Origin: Verrucomicrobium spinosum DSM 4136 = JCM 18804
GTDB taxonomy: Bacteria > Verrucomicrobiota > Verrucomicrobiia > Verrucomicrobiales > Verrucomicrobiaceae
Reading direction: 5' to 3'
NCBI RefSeq assembly: GCF_000172155.1
Contig: NZ_ABIZ01000001.1
Span: 4,993,105 to 5,057,104, forward strand
DNA length: 64,000 nt
Positions 10,078-18,490 of this stretch are shown in pieces. The notes beneath the pieces are model-generated. The model was not told where the DNA came from. It made no database searches and saw only the letters and a program-made list of their open reading frames with translations. Within the stretch, counting starts at the first letter, position 1, and each line of letters begins with the position of its first letter. Position numbers and translations under genes: made by a program.

Positions 10078-11118
10078 ATGCGCCCCAGGTTCCTCCCCTT
10101 GCCCACCGCCCTCTCTCTTTCACTCGCCATCTCACTGTCGCTGGCAGGGGGGCTGTCTGCGGCGGATGCCGCATTCACGATTCAAAAGACCGGGTCCGGC
10201 GGCCTGGTCATCCAACACGAAGGCAAGCCCTTTGCCGAGTATGTGGTGGATCAGGGAAACAAACCCTACCTCGCCCCGGTCTTCGGCCCTACCGGAAAAC
10301 AGATGACCCGTTCCTATCCGATGAAAACAGTGGACGGCGAACAGCATGACCACCCCCACCATCGCGGCATCTGCTTCGGCCTCGAGGACACGGCGGGGTT
10401 CGACACCTGGGCCGAAAAAGCCACCTTTGAAGAACAGCTCAAAAACCCCAAGCAGGCAGAAAAAGCCAAGGCCCGCCTCGCGGCGCTGGGCGCGATCAAA
10501 CACCGCGAGTACAAGGAAATCAAAGGCGGCGACAAATCCGCCGTGGTGACCGCGGTAAGCGACATCCTGGATGTGAACGGCAGGAAACTCATGGAAGAGC
10601 AACACACCATCACCTTCAGCGCCACGGCCGATACGCGGGTGATCGACTTTGACATTGATTTCATCGCCTCCGAAGGACCGGTGAAACTGGGAGACAAGAA
10701 GGACTCAGGCTTCAGCATCCGCGTGCCCACCAGCATGGCGGTGAAGAACGGCCTGGGCACCCCGGGCGGCACCATCATCAATAGTGAAGGCGTCAAAGAC
10801 ACCGACGCGTGGGCGAAGCGTGCGAAATGGTGCGACTACTCCGGACCTGTCGAAGGGGAAACGCTGGGCGTGGCAATGCTCAACCACCCCTCCAGCTTCC
10901 GTTATCCCACCCCCTGGCACGTGCGCGACTACGGTCTGTTTACCGCGAACCCATTTGGCATCCAGAGCCTCGACAAAACCCAGGCAGACGGCACGGTAGA
11001 ACTGAAAAAGGACGAGCACCTCAAGCTCCGTCACCGCCTGATCTTCCACAAAGGTGATGCCAAATCCGCCAGCATTGAGTCCGCATGGGAGGCCTACTCC
11101 AAAGAGGATCGCAAGTAG
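10078..11118 (+). CDS. Secreted PmoA-like protein (DUF6807 family)
   Basis: This 346-residue exported protein carries the hallmark EQHDHPHHRGICFGLEDTAG, close to the DHPHHRG motif of the family annotated as DUF6807 or 'methane oxygenase PmoA', which is widespread in Verrucomicrobia and Planctomycetes. Residues 1-29 form a signal peptide (ATG at 10078, six bases after an in-frame GTG). The family name is historical and is not evidence for methane oxidation; a carbohydrate-related role is usually suspected from gene neighbourhoods. The next gene starts 41 bases downstream, so the two may be co-transcribed. Confidence 0.8.
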   Translation: MRPRFLPLPTALSLSLAISLSLAGGLSAADAAFTIQKTGSGGLVIQHEGKPFAEYVVDQGNKPYLAPVFGPTGKQMTRSYPMKTVDGEQHDHPHHRGICFGLEDTAGFDTWAEKATFEEQLKNPKQAEKAKARLAALGAIKHREYKEIKGGDKSAVVTAVSDILDVNGRKLMEEQHTITFSATADTRVIDFDIDFIASEGPVKLGDKKDSGFSIRVPTSMAVKNGLGTPGGTIINSEGVKDTDAWAKRAKWCDYSGPVEGETLGVAMLNHPSSFRYPTPWHVRDYGLFTANPFGIQSLDKTQADGTVELKKDEHLKLRHRLIFHKGDAKSASIESAWEAYSKEDRK

Positions 11119-11159
11119 TCCGATTTCGCTCTCCGGCCCGTCAGCCGCCCCCCAGCACC

Positions 11160-12020
11160 ATGCTCCGATCATCCGCACTCACCCGATGGTCTCTCCCCCT
11201 CCTGCTGGTTGGTGCCACAGCATGGTGCGGCCAAGCACTGGCAGAGGGGCGGGAACAGGTGCAGGAACCCCCTGCCACCTCCTGGAAGTTTGAGGAAATA
11301 CACCGATCCCCCGCTGCCGAGGCCAGGCAGGGGGTCGCGGTGGATGCGGCCCATTGTTACGTCATCGACAACCGGGAGATCGGGAAGTACCGACTGGACA
11401 ATGGCGAGCGCGTCGCCCTCTGGGAGGGCCCCAAAGGCGGACCGCTCACCCATCTGAATGCGGGCATCGTGCGGGAGGGGAAACTCTATTGCGCGCATTC
11501 GAACTACCCCTCTGAGCCCACGGTCAGCTCTGTGGAGATCTGGGACTCCGCCACCCTCAAACATGTGGGCAGCCATAGCTTTGGCCACTTTGTCGGCTCA
11601 CTGACTTGGGTGGATTTCAAGGACGGCTTCTGGTACGCCTGCTTTGCCCAGTACGCCAAGGCCGGGGCTGAACCTGGCAAAGACCCGTCCTTCACCGAGG
11701 TAATCAAGTTTGACGACCAGTGGCGGCGGCTGGAAGGCTGGGTGTTCCCGGCTGCGCTTGTGGCGAAGTTCCGCGGAAACAGCAGTTCCGGCGGCGGTTT
11801 CGGCCCCGAGGGACAGCTCTTCATCACCGGGCACGACGCCCGGGAGTTGTACCAGATCGCATTTCCCGAGGCGGGATCCGAACTCATCTGGACAGGAACC
11901 CTTCCCACCACCTTCCCCGGTCAGGCCTTTGCCTGGCAGCATCCCGGTCAAGGGCTTCTCTTCGCGATCGATCGCGGAAAGCGGCAGGTGGTGGCGGGCC
12001 GGGTGGTGAAGCAGCCGTGA
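11160..12020 (+). CDS. Secreted protein of unknown function, possibly beta-propeller-like
   Basis: The 286-residue product starts at ATG 11160 and has a signal peptide (MLRSSALTRWSLPLLLVG..., cleavage near ALA-EGR). The frame is open upstream into the previous gene, but the signal peptide fixes the start. The mature part is a series of short beta-like repeats with DNREIGKYRLDNGE, SSVEIWDSATLKHVG and GQLFITGHDARELYQI, typical in style of six- or seven-bladed propellers. I cannot assign a family. It lies 41 bp after the PmoA-like gene and is probably in the same transcript. Confidence 0.65.
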   Translation: MLRSSALTRWSLPLLLVGATAWCGQALAEGREQVQEPPATSWKFEEIHRSPAAEARQGVAVDAAHCYVIDNREIGKYRLDNGERVALWEGPKGGPLTHLNAGIVREGKLYCAHSNYPSEPTVSSVEIWDSATLKHVGSHSFGHFVGSLTWVDFKDGFWYACFAQYAKAGAEPGKDPSFTEVIKFDDQWRRLEGWVFPAALVAKFRGNSSSGGGFGPEGQLFITGHDARELYQIAFPEAGSELIWTGTLPTTFPGQAFAWQHPGQGLLFAIDRGKRQVVAGRVVKQP

Positions 12021-12056
12021 GCGGAGCGGGCGCGGTAGTTTCCCCAACCCCACGCC

Positions 12057-12368
12057 TTAAGCGCCGTCGTTCCATTCAAAGACCACTCCGGCCTCCAGTG
12101 CCTGCAACACCAGGAGACCCGGGCCGACAAAGTCGAAAGACCTCCCGGGTTCGAGGACATGGTCAACCCGGTCCCCTTCCATGGTGACCCAGGCGCGCCC
12201 CTTCCAGCCGACAAGTATCAGCGTCTGCCCGGCCAGGAGCCCCCACGTACGCAGCTCCCCTTGCGAGAGGCCCGTGCAAGAAGGCATCGGAGCAACCGGA
12301 GGCCGGGCAGGCATCCGGGGTGGGGACTCCGGTTTCACCTTCCTGGCCAGTATGTCTGTCCTGGTCAA
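12057..12368 (-). CDS. Small DUF2917-like protein
   Basis: The 103-residue product contains LSQGELRTWGLLAGQTLILV, then GRAWVTMEGDRVDHVLEPG and GPGLLVLQALE. This resembles the DUF2917 / small cupin-like fold, with its WVT.EGD.D..L..G pattern. The start is uncertain: TTG at 12368 is used here, but the frame is open into the lysR-type gene and no ribosome site is visible. It lies 17 bases downstream of that regulator in the same direction and so is probably co-transcribed. Its role is unknown. Confidence 0.55.
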   Translation of the reverse strand: MTRTDILARKVKPESPPRMPARPPVAPMPSCTGLSQGELRTWGLLAGQTLILVGWKGRAWVTMEGDRVDHVLEPGRSFDFVGPGLLVLQALEAGVVFEWNDGA

Positions 12369-12385
12369 GATTATGGCGAGTGCGA

Positions 12386-13372
12386 TTAAGAACGCCTCCG
12401 GTTGGATTGTTGATGACGAGGCCGACTGGCAGTCTGTCGCCGGGCATTGGCCCCAGAGGGAGCCTCAGCAATTGGTGGCAAGGGGGCCTTGCGCGGCTTC
12501 CCCCAAACTTTGAGCACCGTATCCCGCACTGCCATCACGGCCGGATCGTCGGCTTTGGAAGAAGGGTACCCGATGCAGAGCGGCACCGCCGCCCGGAAAT
12601 GAGGCAGGGCCACAATGCGGTCTTTGAAACCCGGGGCCTCCACCTGACTACGGGACGTGAGCGTGAGCCCCAGTCCGTCCGCCACGAGATTGAGCACCGT
12701 CAGCTCTTCATTGACCCGAAACCGGGGCGTGACACTCAGCCCCTGCTCACGGCAAATGCTCTGGATCGCCAGGAAGTAAGAGCACATCCGTGATACGAAG
12801 ATCCACGGCTTGGCCTCCAGCTTTTTCCAGTCAGGTTGCGCCAGCTCCTCCGCCCAGGCCACGGGAGCCGCCAGGCAGAGTTCAATGGTATCCAACTGGT
12901 GCCAGATGATCTTGGGATGGTTGCACTCGCCTTCAAAGAACCCAATGGAGATGCTGCCTTCATCCAAGCCCTGCAGGATCACGCCACTGCTGCCGCACAG
13001 AAGCTCGTAGCGCAGCTCGGAGTGATTCGCGGTGAGATCTCCCAAAATCTCCATGAGGCGCAAGATTTCAGGTCGATTGTTGAGTCCCAACACCAGCTCG
13101 CCGGAGATCGTGTCCCGGAGGGCATCTGCCTGGCATTTGAAGTCCTTGGCCGCCTCTACAATGCGCTCCGCCTGCTCACGCAGGGACCGTCCAGCCGACG
13201 TCAGCACCATCCCCTTGGAAGTACGCTCGAAGAGCTTCATACCCACCTCATCCTCCAGTGCCCGCAACTGTGCACTCACCGCCGGCTGACTGGTCATGAG
13301 CTTTTCTGCCGCCCGGGTGAGATGACCTTCATCAGCAACGGTGAGAAAGGTGCGGAGATGGTAAAATTCCAT
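12386..13372 (-). CDS. LysR-family transcriptional regulator
   Basis: This is a 328-residue DNA-binding regulator. MEFYHLRTFLTVADEGHLTRAAEKL and SQPAVSAQLRALEDEVGMKLFER form the classic winged-helix N-terminus (residues 1-60). It is followed by a linker helix and a LysR-substrate effector domain from about residue 90 (SGELVLGLNNRPEILRL). The start at 13372 is set by family alignment; the upstream in-frame extension is not conserved in style. The C-terminal 20 residues are basic and probably disordered. The co-oriented DUF2917-like gene follows, so it may be a target or a partner. Confidence 0.88.
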   Translation of the reverse strand: MEFYHLRTFLTVADEGHLTRAAEKLMTSQPAVSAQLRALEDEVGMKLFERTSKGMVLTSAGRSLREQAERIVEAAKDFKCQADALRDTISGELVLGLNNRPEILRLMEILGDLTANHSELRYELLCGSSGVILQGLDEGSISIGFFEGECNHPKIIWHQLDTIELCLAAPVAWAEELAQPDWKKLEAKPWIFVSRMCSYFLAIQSICREQGLSVTPRFRVNEELTVLNLVADGLGLTLTSRSQVEAPGFKDRIVALPHFRAAVPLCIGYPSSKADDPAVMAVRDTVLKVWGKPRKAPLPPIAEAPSGANARRQTASRPRHQQSNRRRS

Positions 13373-13714
13373 GGTGAGAAAGGGTTGTGTTTTTTTGGGG
13401 CACTTCACTGATGAGCGATCAGCTGAGTCAGTTGTCCCACAACGCATACTGCCGTTTTTTAACAGTCTGCTCCAATCGCATTTTCGGATGGTGCGCATCG
13501 AAAATTCAGATGAATGTCTCTGAAGCTCAACCCTGGGGCCGACAGAAGATTCTCGCGCCGCTTTCAGGGCGCAACTTTACAACGCCCTATTCCCAGGCCC
13601 ATCGGGCCGCCATTCTCGGCTCAGCCCCCCATCCATCTAACCTCACTCAACCATGATGGCGCACTACCGACACGCCATCATGTTGATCCATCCGTGGATT
13701 CCCACCTCTCTCCC
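13373..13714. other. Spacer between helicase stop and LysR start
   Basis: The 342 bases hold the LysR-type upstream region and a strong hairpin near the helicase end (listed separately). I see no gene in either strand that looks protein-like. Confidence 0.5.
13652..13682 (-). terminator. Hairpin after the DEAD-box helicase gene
   Basis: A perfect 10-bp inverted repeat (catgatggcg / cgccatcatg) with an 11-base loop lies 33 bases beyond the helicase stop. With one bulge the stem extends about four more pairs. No T run follows, so termination is plausible but not proven. Confidence 0.5.
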
Positions 13715-15073
13715 TCACCGCCCACCACGTCGCGCCTGACCTTCGCGCTGCCCCTGGGCATCGCGCTGCCCCTGACCTTGCCCACGGCCACGACCTTGGC
13801 CGCCCGCGCTGCCGCCACCACCACCGCTTCTCTGCCCCCCACCACCTTGACGGGGGCCACGACCTTCGCCACCGCGACCACGCTGGCCACCACCATCGCT
13901 ACGGCGATCCATGTCGGGTGATGCAGCGGAAGGTGCTTCGTTGTAGTCAAACCCCTCTGCGCGCTTCCGCACAATGCCACGGCCAATGAAACGCTCAAGA
14001 CTCTTCAGGGGTCCATGATCCTCTGGCGAGATGAAGCTGATCGCGTCACCCACGGCATGCGCGCGACCCGTGCGGCCGATGCGGTGGACGTAGTCTTCCG
14101 CATGCATGGGGAAGTCATAATTCACCACATGGGAAATACCGTCCACATCAATGCCTCGGGCAGCGATGTCCGTGGCCACCAACACTCGGGCCGCACCTGA
14201 TTTGAAATCCGCCAGCGCACGCAGACGTTGGTTTTGCGTACGATTGGAATGCAGGGTGACTGTCTTGATACCGTACCGGTCAAGGTGGCGGGCGATGCGG
14301 TCCGCCCCATGCTTCATGCGGCTGAAGACAAGCACCATGTTAAATGCTGGATCCTTGAGCAAGTGCACCAACAACGCCGGCTTGAGGTGCTTTGGCACCT
14401 CGTACACAAACTGGGTCACGCTCTCTGCCGGGTTGGATCGTTTGCCGATCTGCACGGTCTTCGGATGATTCAGGAACTCATGCGTGAGCGCCTCGATCTC
14501 TTTGGACAAGGTGGCGGAAAACAGCAGCGTCTGCCGCTTCTTCGGAAGGGCCTTCACGATGCGTTTAATGGAAGGCAGGAAGCCCATGTCGAGCATCCGG
14601 TCCGCCTCATCCAGCACGAGGAATTCGAGGGAGTTGAAATTGCCGTGGCGCTGGCCCATGAGATCAATCAGGCGGCCTGGCGTGGCGATGACGAGATCCG
14701 TCCCGGCACGGAGCGCCTCGATCTGCGGCCTCTCCCCCACCCCACCAAAAATCATCGCCACTTTCAAAGGCAGATGTTTGGCGTAGGCACGCACGTTATC
14801 GTGAATCTGGGCCACCAGTTCGCGCGTGGGAGCCAGAATGAGGGCCTTGATACCCCTGAGAGGACCCTGACCATGAAGCTGTGCCAGAAGGTGCAGCATG
14901 GGCAACGTGAACGCTGCCGTCTTGCCCGTACCGGTCTGGGCGATGCCAATCATGTCGTGACCCGCCACCACCTGCGGGATGGCGGCAGCTTGAATCGGGG
15001 TTGGCTCAGAGTAACCGGCCTCCTGAATGGCTTTGAGGATATTTTCGTGAAGGCCGAGGGCGCGAAAAGGCAT
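13715..15073 (-). CDS. DEAD-box ATP-dependent RNA helicase, RhlE type
   Basis: This 452-residue helicase remodels RNA, for example in ribosome assembly or RNA decay. Motifs in order: F and Q motif (FRALGLHENIL, PTPIQAAAIP), Walker A AQTGTGKTAA (about 46-55), PTREL, GG, TPGR, VLDEADRMLDMGF, FSATL, then domain 2 with VLVATDIAARGIDV and HRIGRTGRA. The last 60 residues are Gly/Arg/Gln-rich (RGGEGRG, GGGGQRSGGGG), an RNA-binding tail. ATG 15073 starts just before the F motif; a TTG at 15130 only adds a non-conserved leader. It is transcribed divergently from the oxidoreductase gene. Confidence 0.93.
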   Translation of the reverse strand: MPFRALGLHENILKAIQEAGYSEPTPIQAAAIPQVVAGHDMIGIAQTGTGKTAAFTLPMLHLLAQLHGQGPLRGIKALILAPTRELVAQIHDNVRAYAKHLPLKVAMIFGGVGERPQIEALRAGTDLVIATPGRLIDLMGQRHGNFNSLEFLVLDEADRMLDMGFLPSIKRIVKALPKKRQTLLFSATLSKEIEALTHEFLNHPKTVQIGKRSNPAESVTQFVYEVPKHLKPALLVHLLKDPAFNMVLVFSRMKHGADRIARHLDRYGIKTVTLHSNRTQNQRLRALADFKSGAARVLVATDIAARGIDVDGISHVVNYDFPMHAEDYVHRIGRTGRAHAVGDAISFISPEDHGPLKSLERFIGRGIVRKRAEGFDYNEAPSAASPDMDRRSDGGGQRGRGGEGRGPRQGGGGQRSGGGGGSAGGQGRGRGQGQGQRDAQGQREGQARRGGR

Positions 15074-15160
15074 AAGAGGGGCACTATCGGCGAGAATAGG
15101 AAGAGTGCACGGTGAAACCTCAAATTTCAAAAAAGCAAATCTCCGCCCCCAACCGAAAAC

Positions 15161-15189
15161 TTGAAGATTGGATTGTGAATTTTTAAGAT
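15161..15189 (+). promoter_or_regulatory. Sigma-70-like promoter for the oxidoreductase gene
   Basis: TTGAAG at 15161-15166 and TAAGAT at 15184-15189 are separated by 17 bases, 28 bases before the downstream ATG, in the divergent gap between the helicase and oxidoreductase genes. Confidence 0.5.
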
Positions 15190-15216
15190 TCCGCCCCTCA
15201 CAGTCGTTTTTCCAAG

Positions 15217-16524
15217 ATGCTACCTCCCAATCCTCACGCTCTCTCCCGCCGCAGTATGATGGCCCGCACGGGTCTCGTTGGTGCCGCCGGTCTCCTTTCC
15301 AATTTCAACATCCTCCGTGCGCAGGCTACGGACGACAAACTGATCCGTGTCGGCCTGGTGGGCGCTGGTGGGCGCGGCTCCGGCGCTGCGGACCAGACCC
15401 TCAGCGTGGGCGGATCTAACGTAAAGCTCACCGCCATTGGCGACGCCTTTGACGACCGTCTCCAGCGCTCCCTGAGCGGGCTGATGAACAAGCACAATGA
15501 CAAAGTGGACGTGCCGGTGGAGCGCCAGTTCTCCGGTCTGGATGCCTATCAAAAGGTCCTGGAACATTGTGACCTCGTCATTCTGGCCACCCCTCCTGGG
15601 TTCCGCCCTTTCCACTTCGAAGCAGCCGTGAAAGCGGGTAAACACGTCTTCATGGAAAAGCCAGTTTGCGTGGATGCGTACGGTGCCAAAAAAGTGCTGG
15701 AGATGGCCAAGCAGGCCGATGAAAAGAATCTCAAGGTGGTGGTCGGTCTTCAACGTCACTACCAGACGGTGTATCACGAGACCCTGAAGCAGCTGCGTGA
15801 CGGTGCCATCGGAGATGTGATCTCCGCCAATGTGTACTGGAACGGTGGCGCCATCTGGTACCGCGACCGCATGAAGGACATGACGGAGATGCAGTTCCAG
15901 GTGCACAACTGGTACCACTTCAACTGGCTGTGCGGCGACCACATCTGCGAACAGCATGTGCACAATCTGGACGTGGCAAACTGGTTCCTGGATGCCCTCC
16001 CCATCAGCGCCTCCGGCATGGGGGGACGCGCCGTGCGCAAGCCTGACCACCAGTCCGAAATCTACGACCACCACGCCGTGGAGTTCCGCTACCCCAATGG
16101 GATCGTGGTGAACAGCCAGTGCCGCCAGATCACCGGCTGCGCCAACAGTGTGACCGAGGAGTTTCATGGAACCAAGGGCATTCTGCGCCCGGGCTCCATC
16201 GTTGACTACAAAGGCAACACCATCTGGCGCTACCGGGGCAAAAACGATGCCAACCCCTACCAGGTTGAGCACGATGAGCTGCATGCGGCGATTCGCGGCA
16301 ACAAACCGCTTAACAACGCCTACTACGGCGCAACGAGCAGCTTCACCGCCGTACTCGGTCGCTACGCCACCTACACCGGCAAGGAACAGAAATGGGAGGA
16401 AGCACTGGCGACCAACCACCGCACCATGCCAGAGAATCCGACCTGGGACAGCCAGCCCCCCACCCTGCCCGGCCCGAACGGCAACTACCTCGCCCCACAG
16501 CCGGGCACCTACAAGATCGTTTGA
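15217..16524 (+). CDS. Tat-exported Gfo/Idh/MocA-family oxidoreductase
   Basis: The 435-residue product is a predicted NAD(P)-dependent sugar or inositol-like oxidoreductase exported by the twin-arginine route. The N-terminus has SRRSMMARTGLVGAAGLLS, a Tat motif plus hydrophobic stretch. The Rossmann motif is VGLVGAGGRGSGA (about 42-54) and the diagnostic EKPVCVDAYGAKK is near residue 146. The C-terminal domain carries the conserved HNLDVANWFL. Exported members of this family are expanded in Verrucomicrobia and Planctomycetes and often act on unusual sugars; the substrate here is unknown. It is a single gene followed by a strong terminator. Confidence 0.9.
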   Translation: MLPPNPHALSRRSMMARTGLVGAAGLLSNFNILRAQATDDKLIRVGLVGAGGRGSGAADQTLSVGGSNVKLTAIGDAFDDRLQRSLSGLMNKHNDKVDVPVERQFSGLDAYQKVLEHCDLVILATPPGFRPFHFEAAVKAGKHVFMEKPVCVDAYGAKKVLEMAKQADEKNLKVVVGLQRHYQTVYHETLKQLRDGAIGDVISANVYWNGGAIWYRDRMKDMTEMQFQVHNWYHFNWLCGDHICEQHVHNLDVANWFLDALPISASGMGGRAVRKPDHQSEIYDHHAVEFRYPNGIVVNSQCRQITGCANSVTEEFHGTKGILRPGSIVDYKGNTIWRYRGKNDANPYQVEHDELHAAIRGNKPLNNAYYGATSSFTAVLGRYATYTGKEQKWEEALATNHRTMPENPTWDSQPPTLPGPNGNYLAPQPGTYKIV

Positions 16525-16580
16525 GAGTTCTGACGAGCTCTGGACGTTTGAATACACGTCGTAGTTGTTAAGTTCAGTGG

Positions 16581-16611
16581 AGGCGGGCGGCGCAAGCTGC
16601 CCGCCTTCTTT
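16581..16611 (+). terminator. Rho-independent terminator of the oxidoreductase gene
   Basis: An 11-bp stem (aggcgggcggc / gctgcccgcct, one G-U pair) closes a GCAA tetraloop of GNRA type and is followed by tcttt. Confidence 0.8.
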
Positions 16612-16691
16612 GTGACGGGTTGAGTCGTCACCAGCCCCAGAATTTCCCGCCAGGCTCTTGCGAACTGCGAAAATATGGCGAAAACCTCGGG

Positions 16692-17405
16692 ATGGCTCAT
16701 CGATTCCCTTTCTTGTCACTCCTTGCCATCACTCTGGTTCTCCTGACATGCGCGGGTATGCCAGCGACGTCACTTGGACAGACCGTGGCGGATTTCTTCC
16801 CCCTCCTGCCGGACGAGGCCCTCAAGCCCTGGAGCGAGATTCACGGCGAACTCACCCCGGCGCGGAGAAAAGCCCTGCTCAGCGGCGATGCCACAGCGGT
16901 GACCAAAGCCAAGGAGGAAACACATGTCCGTGAGATCCTTGTGGATACGAAGAACGGCTACCTCTACTTCACCTCGACGGGAGACGGAGAGGGCATGAAT
17001 GTACACATGACTTACTGGCGCGAGAAAAAGCAGAAGGACGGAGCCTGCCTCATTGCTGTCGTCATCGATGGCTGGTCCGTGGCCAGTCATGCGACCGACC
17101 TGATCAAGTTCTATCGTTGGGCTCCGGAAGCTCCCAGGAAGCTGGAGGACGTAAGCACCCAGCACATCCCTGCTCTGCATGCGGAAAACTTCTTCAAGAC
17201 CACGAAGGAAATCGGTGAAGAAGCCGAGGCCGCTGGACTGAAGTGGTGGTGGATCCTCCCGCAGAAAGGCACCTCCATCCGCATTCAAGGCGCGGAGGTC
17301 GGTGAAGATCAACTGGCCGAAAAGCTCGGCCCACCGCGATACGTGTACGTCCTCGACTGGAACGGCACTGACTTCTCGATGAAACGGGAAGCTTTAACGG
17401 ACTAA
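16692..17405 (+). CDS. Exported protein of unknown function
   Basis: This is a 237-residue product from ATG 16692, chosen because it places a signal peptide at the N-terminus (MAHRFPFLSLLAITLVLL..., cleavage near SLG-QTV). The mature part contains TKNGYLYFTSTGDGEGMNVHMTYWREKK and a C-terminal segment with KWWWILPQKG. I do not recognise the family. It is convergent with the lipoprotein gene at 17416 across 10 bases. Confidence 0.65.
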   Translation: MAHRFPFLSLLAITLVLLTCAGMPATSLGQTVADFFPLLPDEALKPWSEIHGELTPARRKALLSGDATAVTKAKEETHVREILVDTKNGYLYFTSTGDGEGMNVHMTYWREKKQKDGACLIAVVIDGWSVASHATDLIKFYRWAPEAPRKLEDVSTQHIPALHAENFFKTTKEIGEEAEAAGLKWWWILPQKGTSIRIQGAEVGEDQLAEKLGPPRYVYVLDWNGTDFSMKREALTD

Positions 17406-17415
17406 CACGGCAACG

Positions 17416-17931
17416 CTATCGAGGAGCCAACAACTCCATCAACGCAGGCACGTCTTCATCATTCACCATCTGGGGTGGCGTGCCCACCTTGATGACAAAG
17501 CGCTGCGGTTTCTCAAACATTTGCCCGTTGGCCTCCTTGAACGCATAAGGTGCCACCAGCAGCGGGGTGTCGTGAGAAGCTTCAGGGGGCACATGGTAGA
17601 TCCACTCTGCCCAATCCACTTTGGCCTCTGGTTTCAAATAATCTTGCTGACGTCCCAGCACTTCCACCTTGGGGTATAGCAGGGCTTTGGTGTCCCGCAG
17701 GAGGCCAGGTCCGCATAACTCTGCGAGTGCCTTGGGCCACTTCTGATTTTCAGCATGAAAGGTCTCCAATGCAGATGCCACCTCGGCCCCGCCAGACTTG
17801 AGCGCCTCATAAGCACTCTGGTCGCCCGGCCCTCGTGATTCGCATCCCGCCAGCGGAAAGAGGAGTGCGGCAAACATCAGAGTTCTCAGGAACGCGGGCA
17901 GGATCGAAAGCATTTTCGCCCATAGCTGCAT
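17416..17931 (-). CDS. Predicted lipoprotein of unknown function
   Basis: The 171-residue product has a type II signal sequence with lipobox LAGC, with Cys near residue 29, after MLSILPAFLRTLMFAALLFP. The mature part starts with a long helix-like segment (SAYEALKSGGAEVASALETFHAENQKWP) that resembles pilin-like or type II secretion pseudopilin-derived proteins, where such a segment is followed by a small beta domain. This resemblance is weak. Met7 is an alternative start. Confidence 0.6.
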   Translation of the reverse strand: MQLWAKMLSILPAFLRTLMFAALLFPLAGCESRGPGDQSAYEALKSGGAEVASALETFHAENQKWPKALAELCGPGLLRDTKALLYPKVEVLGRQQDYLKPEAKVDWAEWIYHVPPEASHDTPLLVAPYAFKEANGQMFEKPQRFVIKVGTPPQMVNDEDVPALMELLAPR

Positions 17932-17994
17932 TCCTGCGTCAACTCAAGACGGTCTCCGTTTTGCCAGACGCAAACCGAGTCATCGTCGCCAAAA

Positions 17995-18050
17995 GCTGAA
18001 AATTCCGCTTTTGTTTTGACAACCGACATGAAAAAGGCTGAAAATTCCGC
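17995..18050 (+). promoter_or_regulatory. Promoter/operator region of the blaI-like gene: 14-bp direct repeat
   Basis: Two identical copies of gctgaaaattccgc lie at 17995-18008 and 18037-18050, 42 bases start to start (four helical turns). TTGACA at 18016-18021 followed 17 bases later by TGAAAA (18039-18044) could be the promoter, so the second copy overlaps the -10. The arrangement suits repressor binding on one DNA face. The start codon is only 2 bases beyond the second copy. Confidence 0.5.
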
Positions 18051-18052
18051 CC

Positions 18053-18490
18053 ATGGCAGAATTACCAGCCTTAAGCAAACGAGAGCGGGAGATCATGGAC
18101 ATCGTGTTCGCCCGCGGCAGTGTCACCGTATCTGACCTGCTCTCCGAAATGAGCGATCCGCCCACCCGGTCGGCCTTGCGGTCGCTGTTGACCATTTTGG
18201 AGGACAAAGGCCATCTGCAGCACGGCAAACAAGGACGCGAATTCACCTATCGGCCCACGATCGCCCGCCAGGAAGCGGGGCGGTCCGCTCTCAGCAGAGC
18301 CATCCACACTTTCTTCTCGGGCTCCTTGGGCAAGGCTCTGGCCGCTCACCTCTCAGATCCTGGCGCGAGCTACAGCGAGGAAGAGCTTCGCTCAATCTCA
18401 GAATTCATCGAGTCGAAGCGGAAAGAGCACACTCGTACGGCCTCTTCCCTCAGCACACAGACTCCTCCTTCACCCAAGTCAAAATCATGA
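18053..18490 (+). CDS. BlaI/MecI-family transcriptional repressor
   Basis: This 145-residue winged-helix repressor resembles those paired with BlaR1-type metalloproteases. LSKREREIMDIVFARGSVTVSDLLSEM and SALRSLLTILEDKGHLQHGKQGREFTYRP are the family's helix-turn-helix and wing. In characterised systems the repressor is inactivated by proteolysis when the membrane sensor is triggered. The stop overlaps the start of the downstream M56 gene (ATGA at 18487-18490), so translation is coupled. The start at 18053 leaves a very short leader if the proposed promoter is right. Confidence 0.88.
   Translation: MAELPALSKREREIMDIVFARGSVTVSDLLSEMSDPPTRSALRSLLTILEDKGHLQHGKQGREFTYRPTIARQEAGRSALSRAIHTFFSGSLGKALAAHLSDPGASYSEEELRSISEFIESKRKEHTRTASSLSTQTPPSPKSKS

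Noticed and set aside
10078-11118. Reading the PmoA-like annotation as methane monooxygenase
   Set aside because: The protein is a soluble exported protein with a DHPHHRG-type motif, not a membrane monooxygenase subunit; no pmoB/C-like neighbours exist here.
15220-16719. 499-codon minus-strand frame opposite the oxidoreductase gene
   Set aside because: It is an antisense shadow of a clear Tat-exported oxidoreductase; no start signal and non-protein-like composition.
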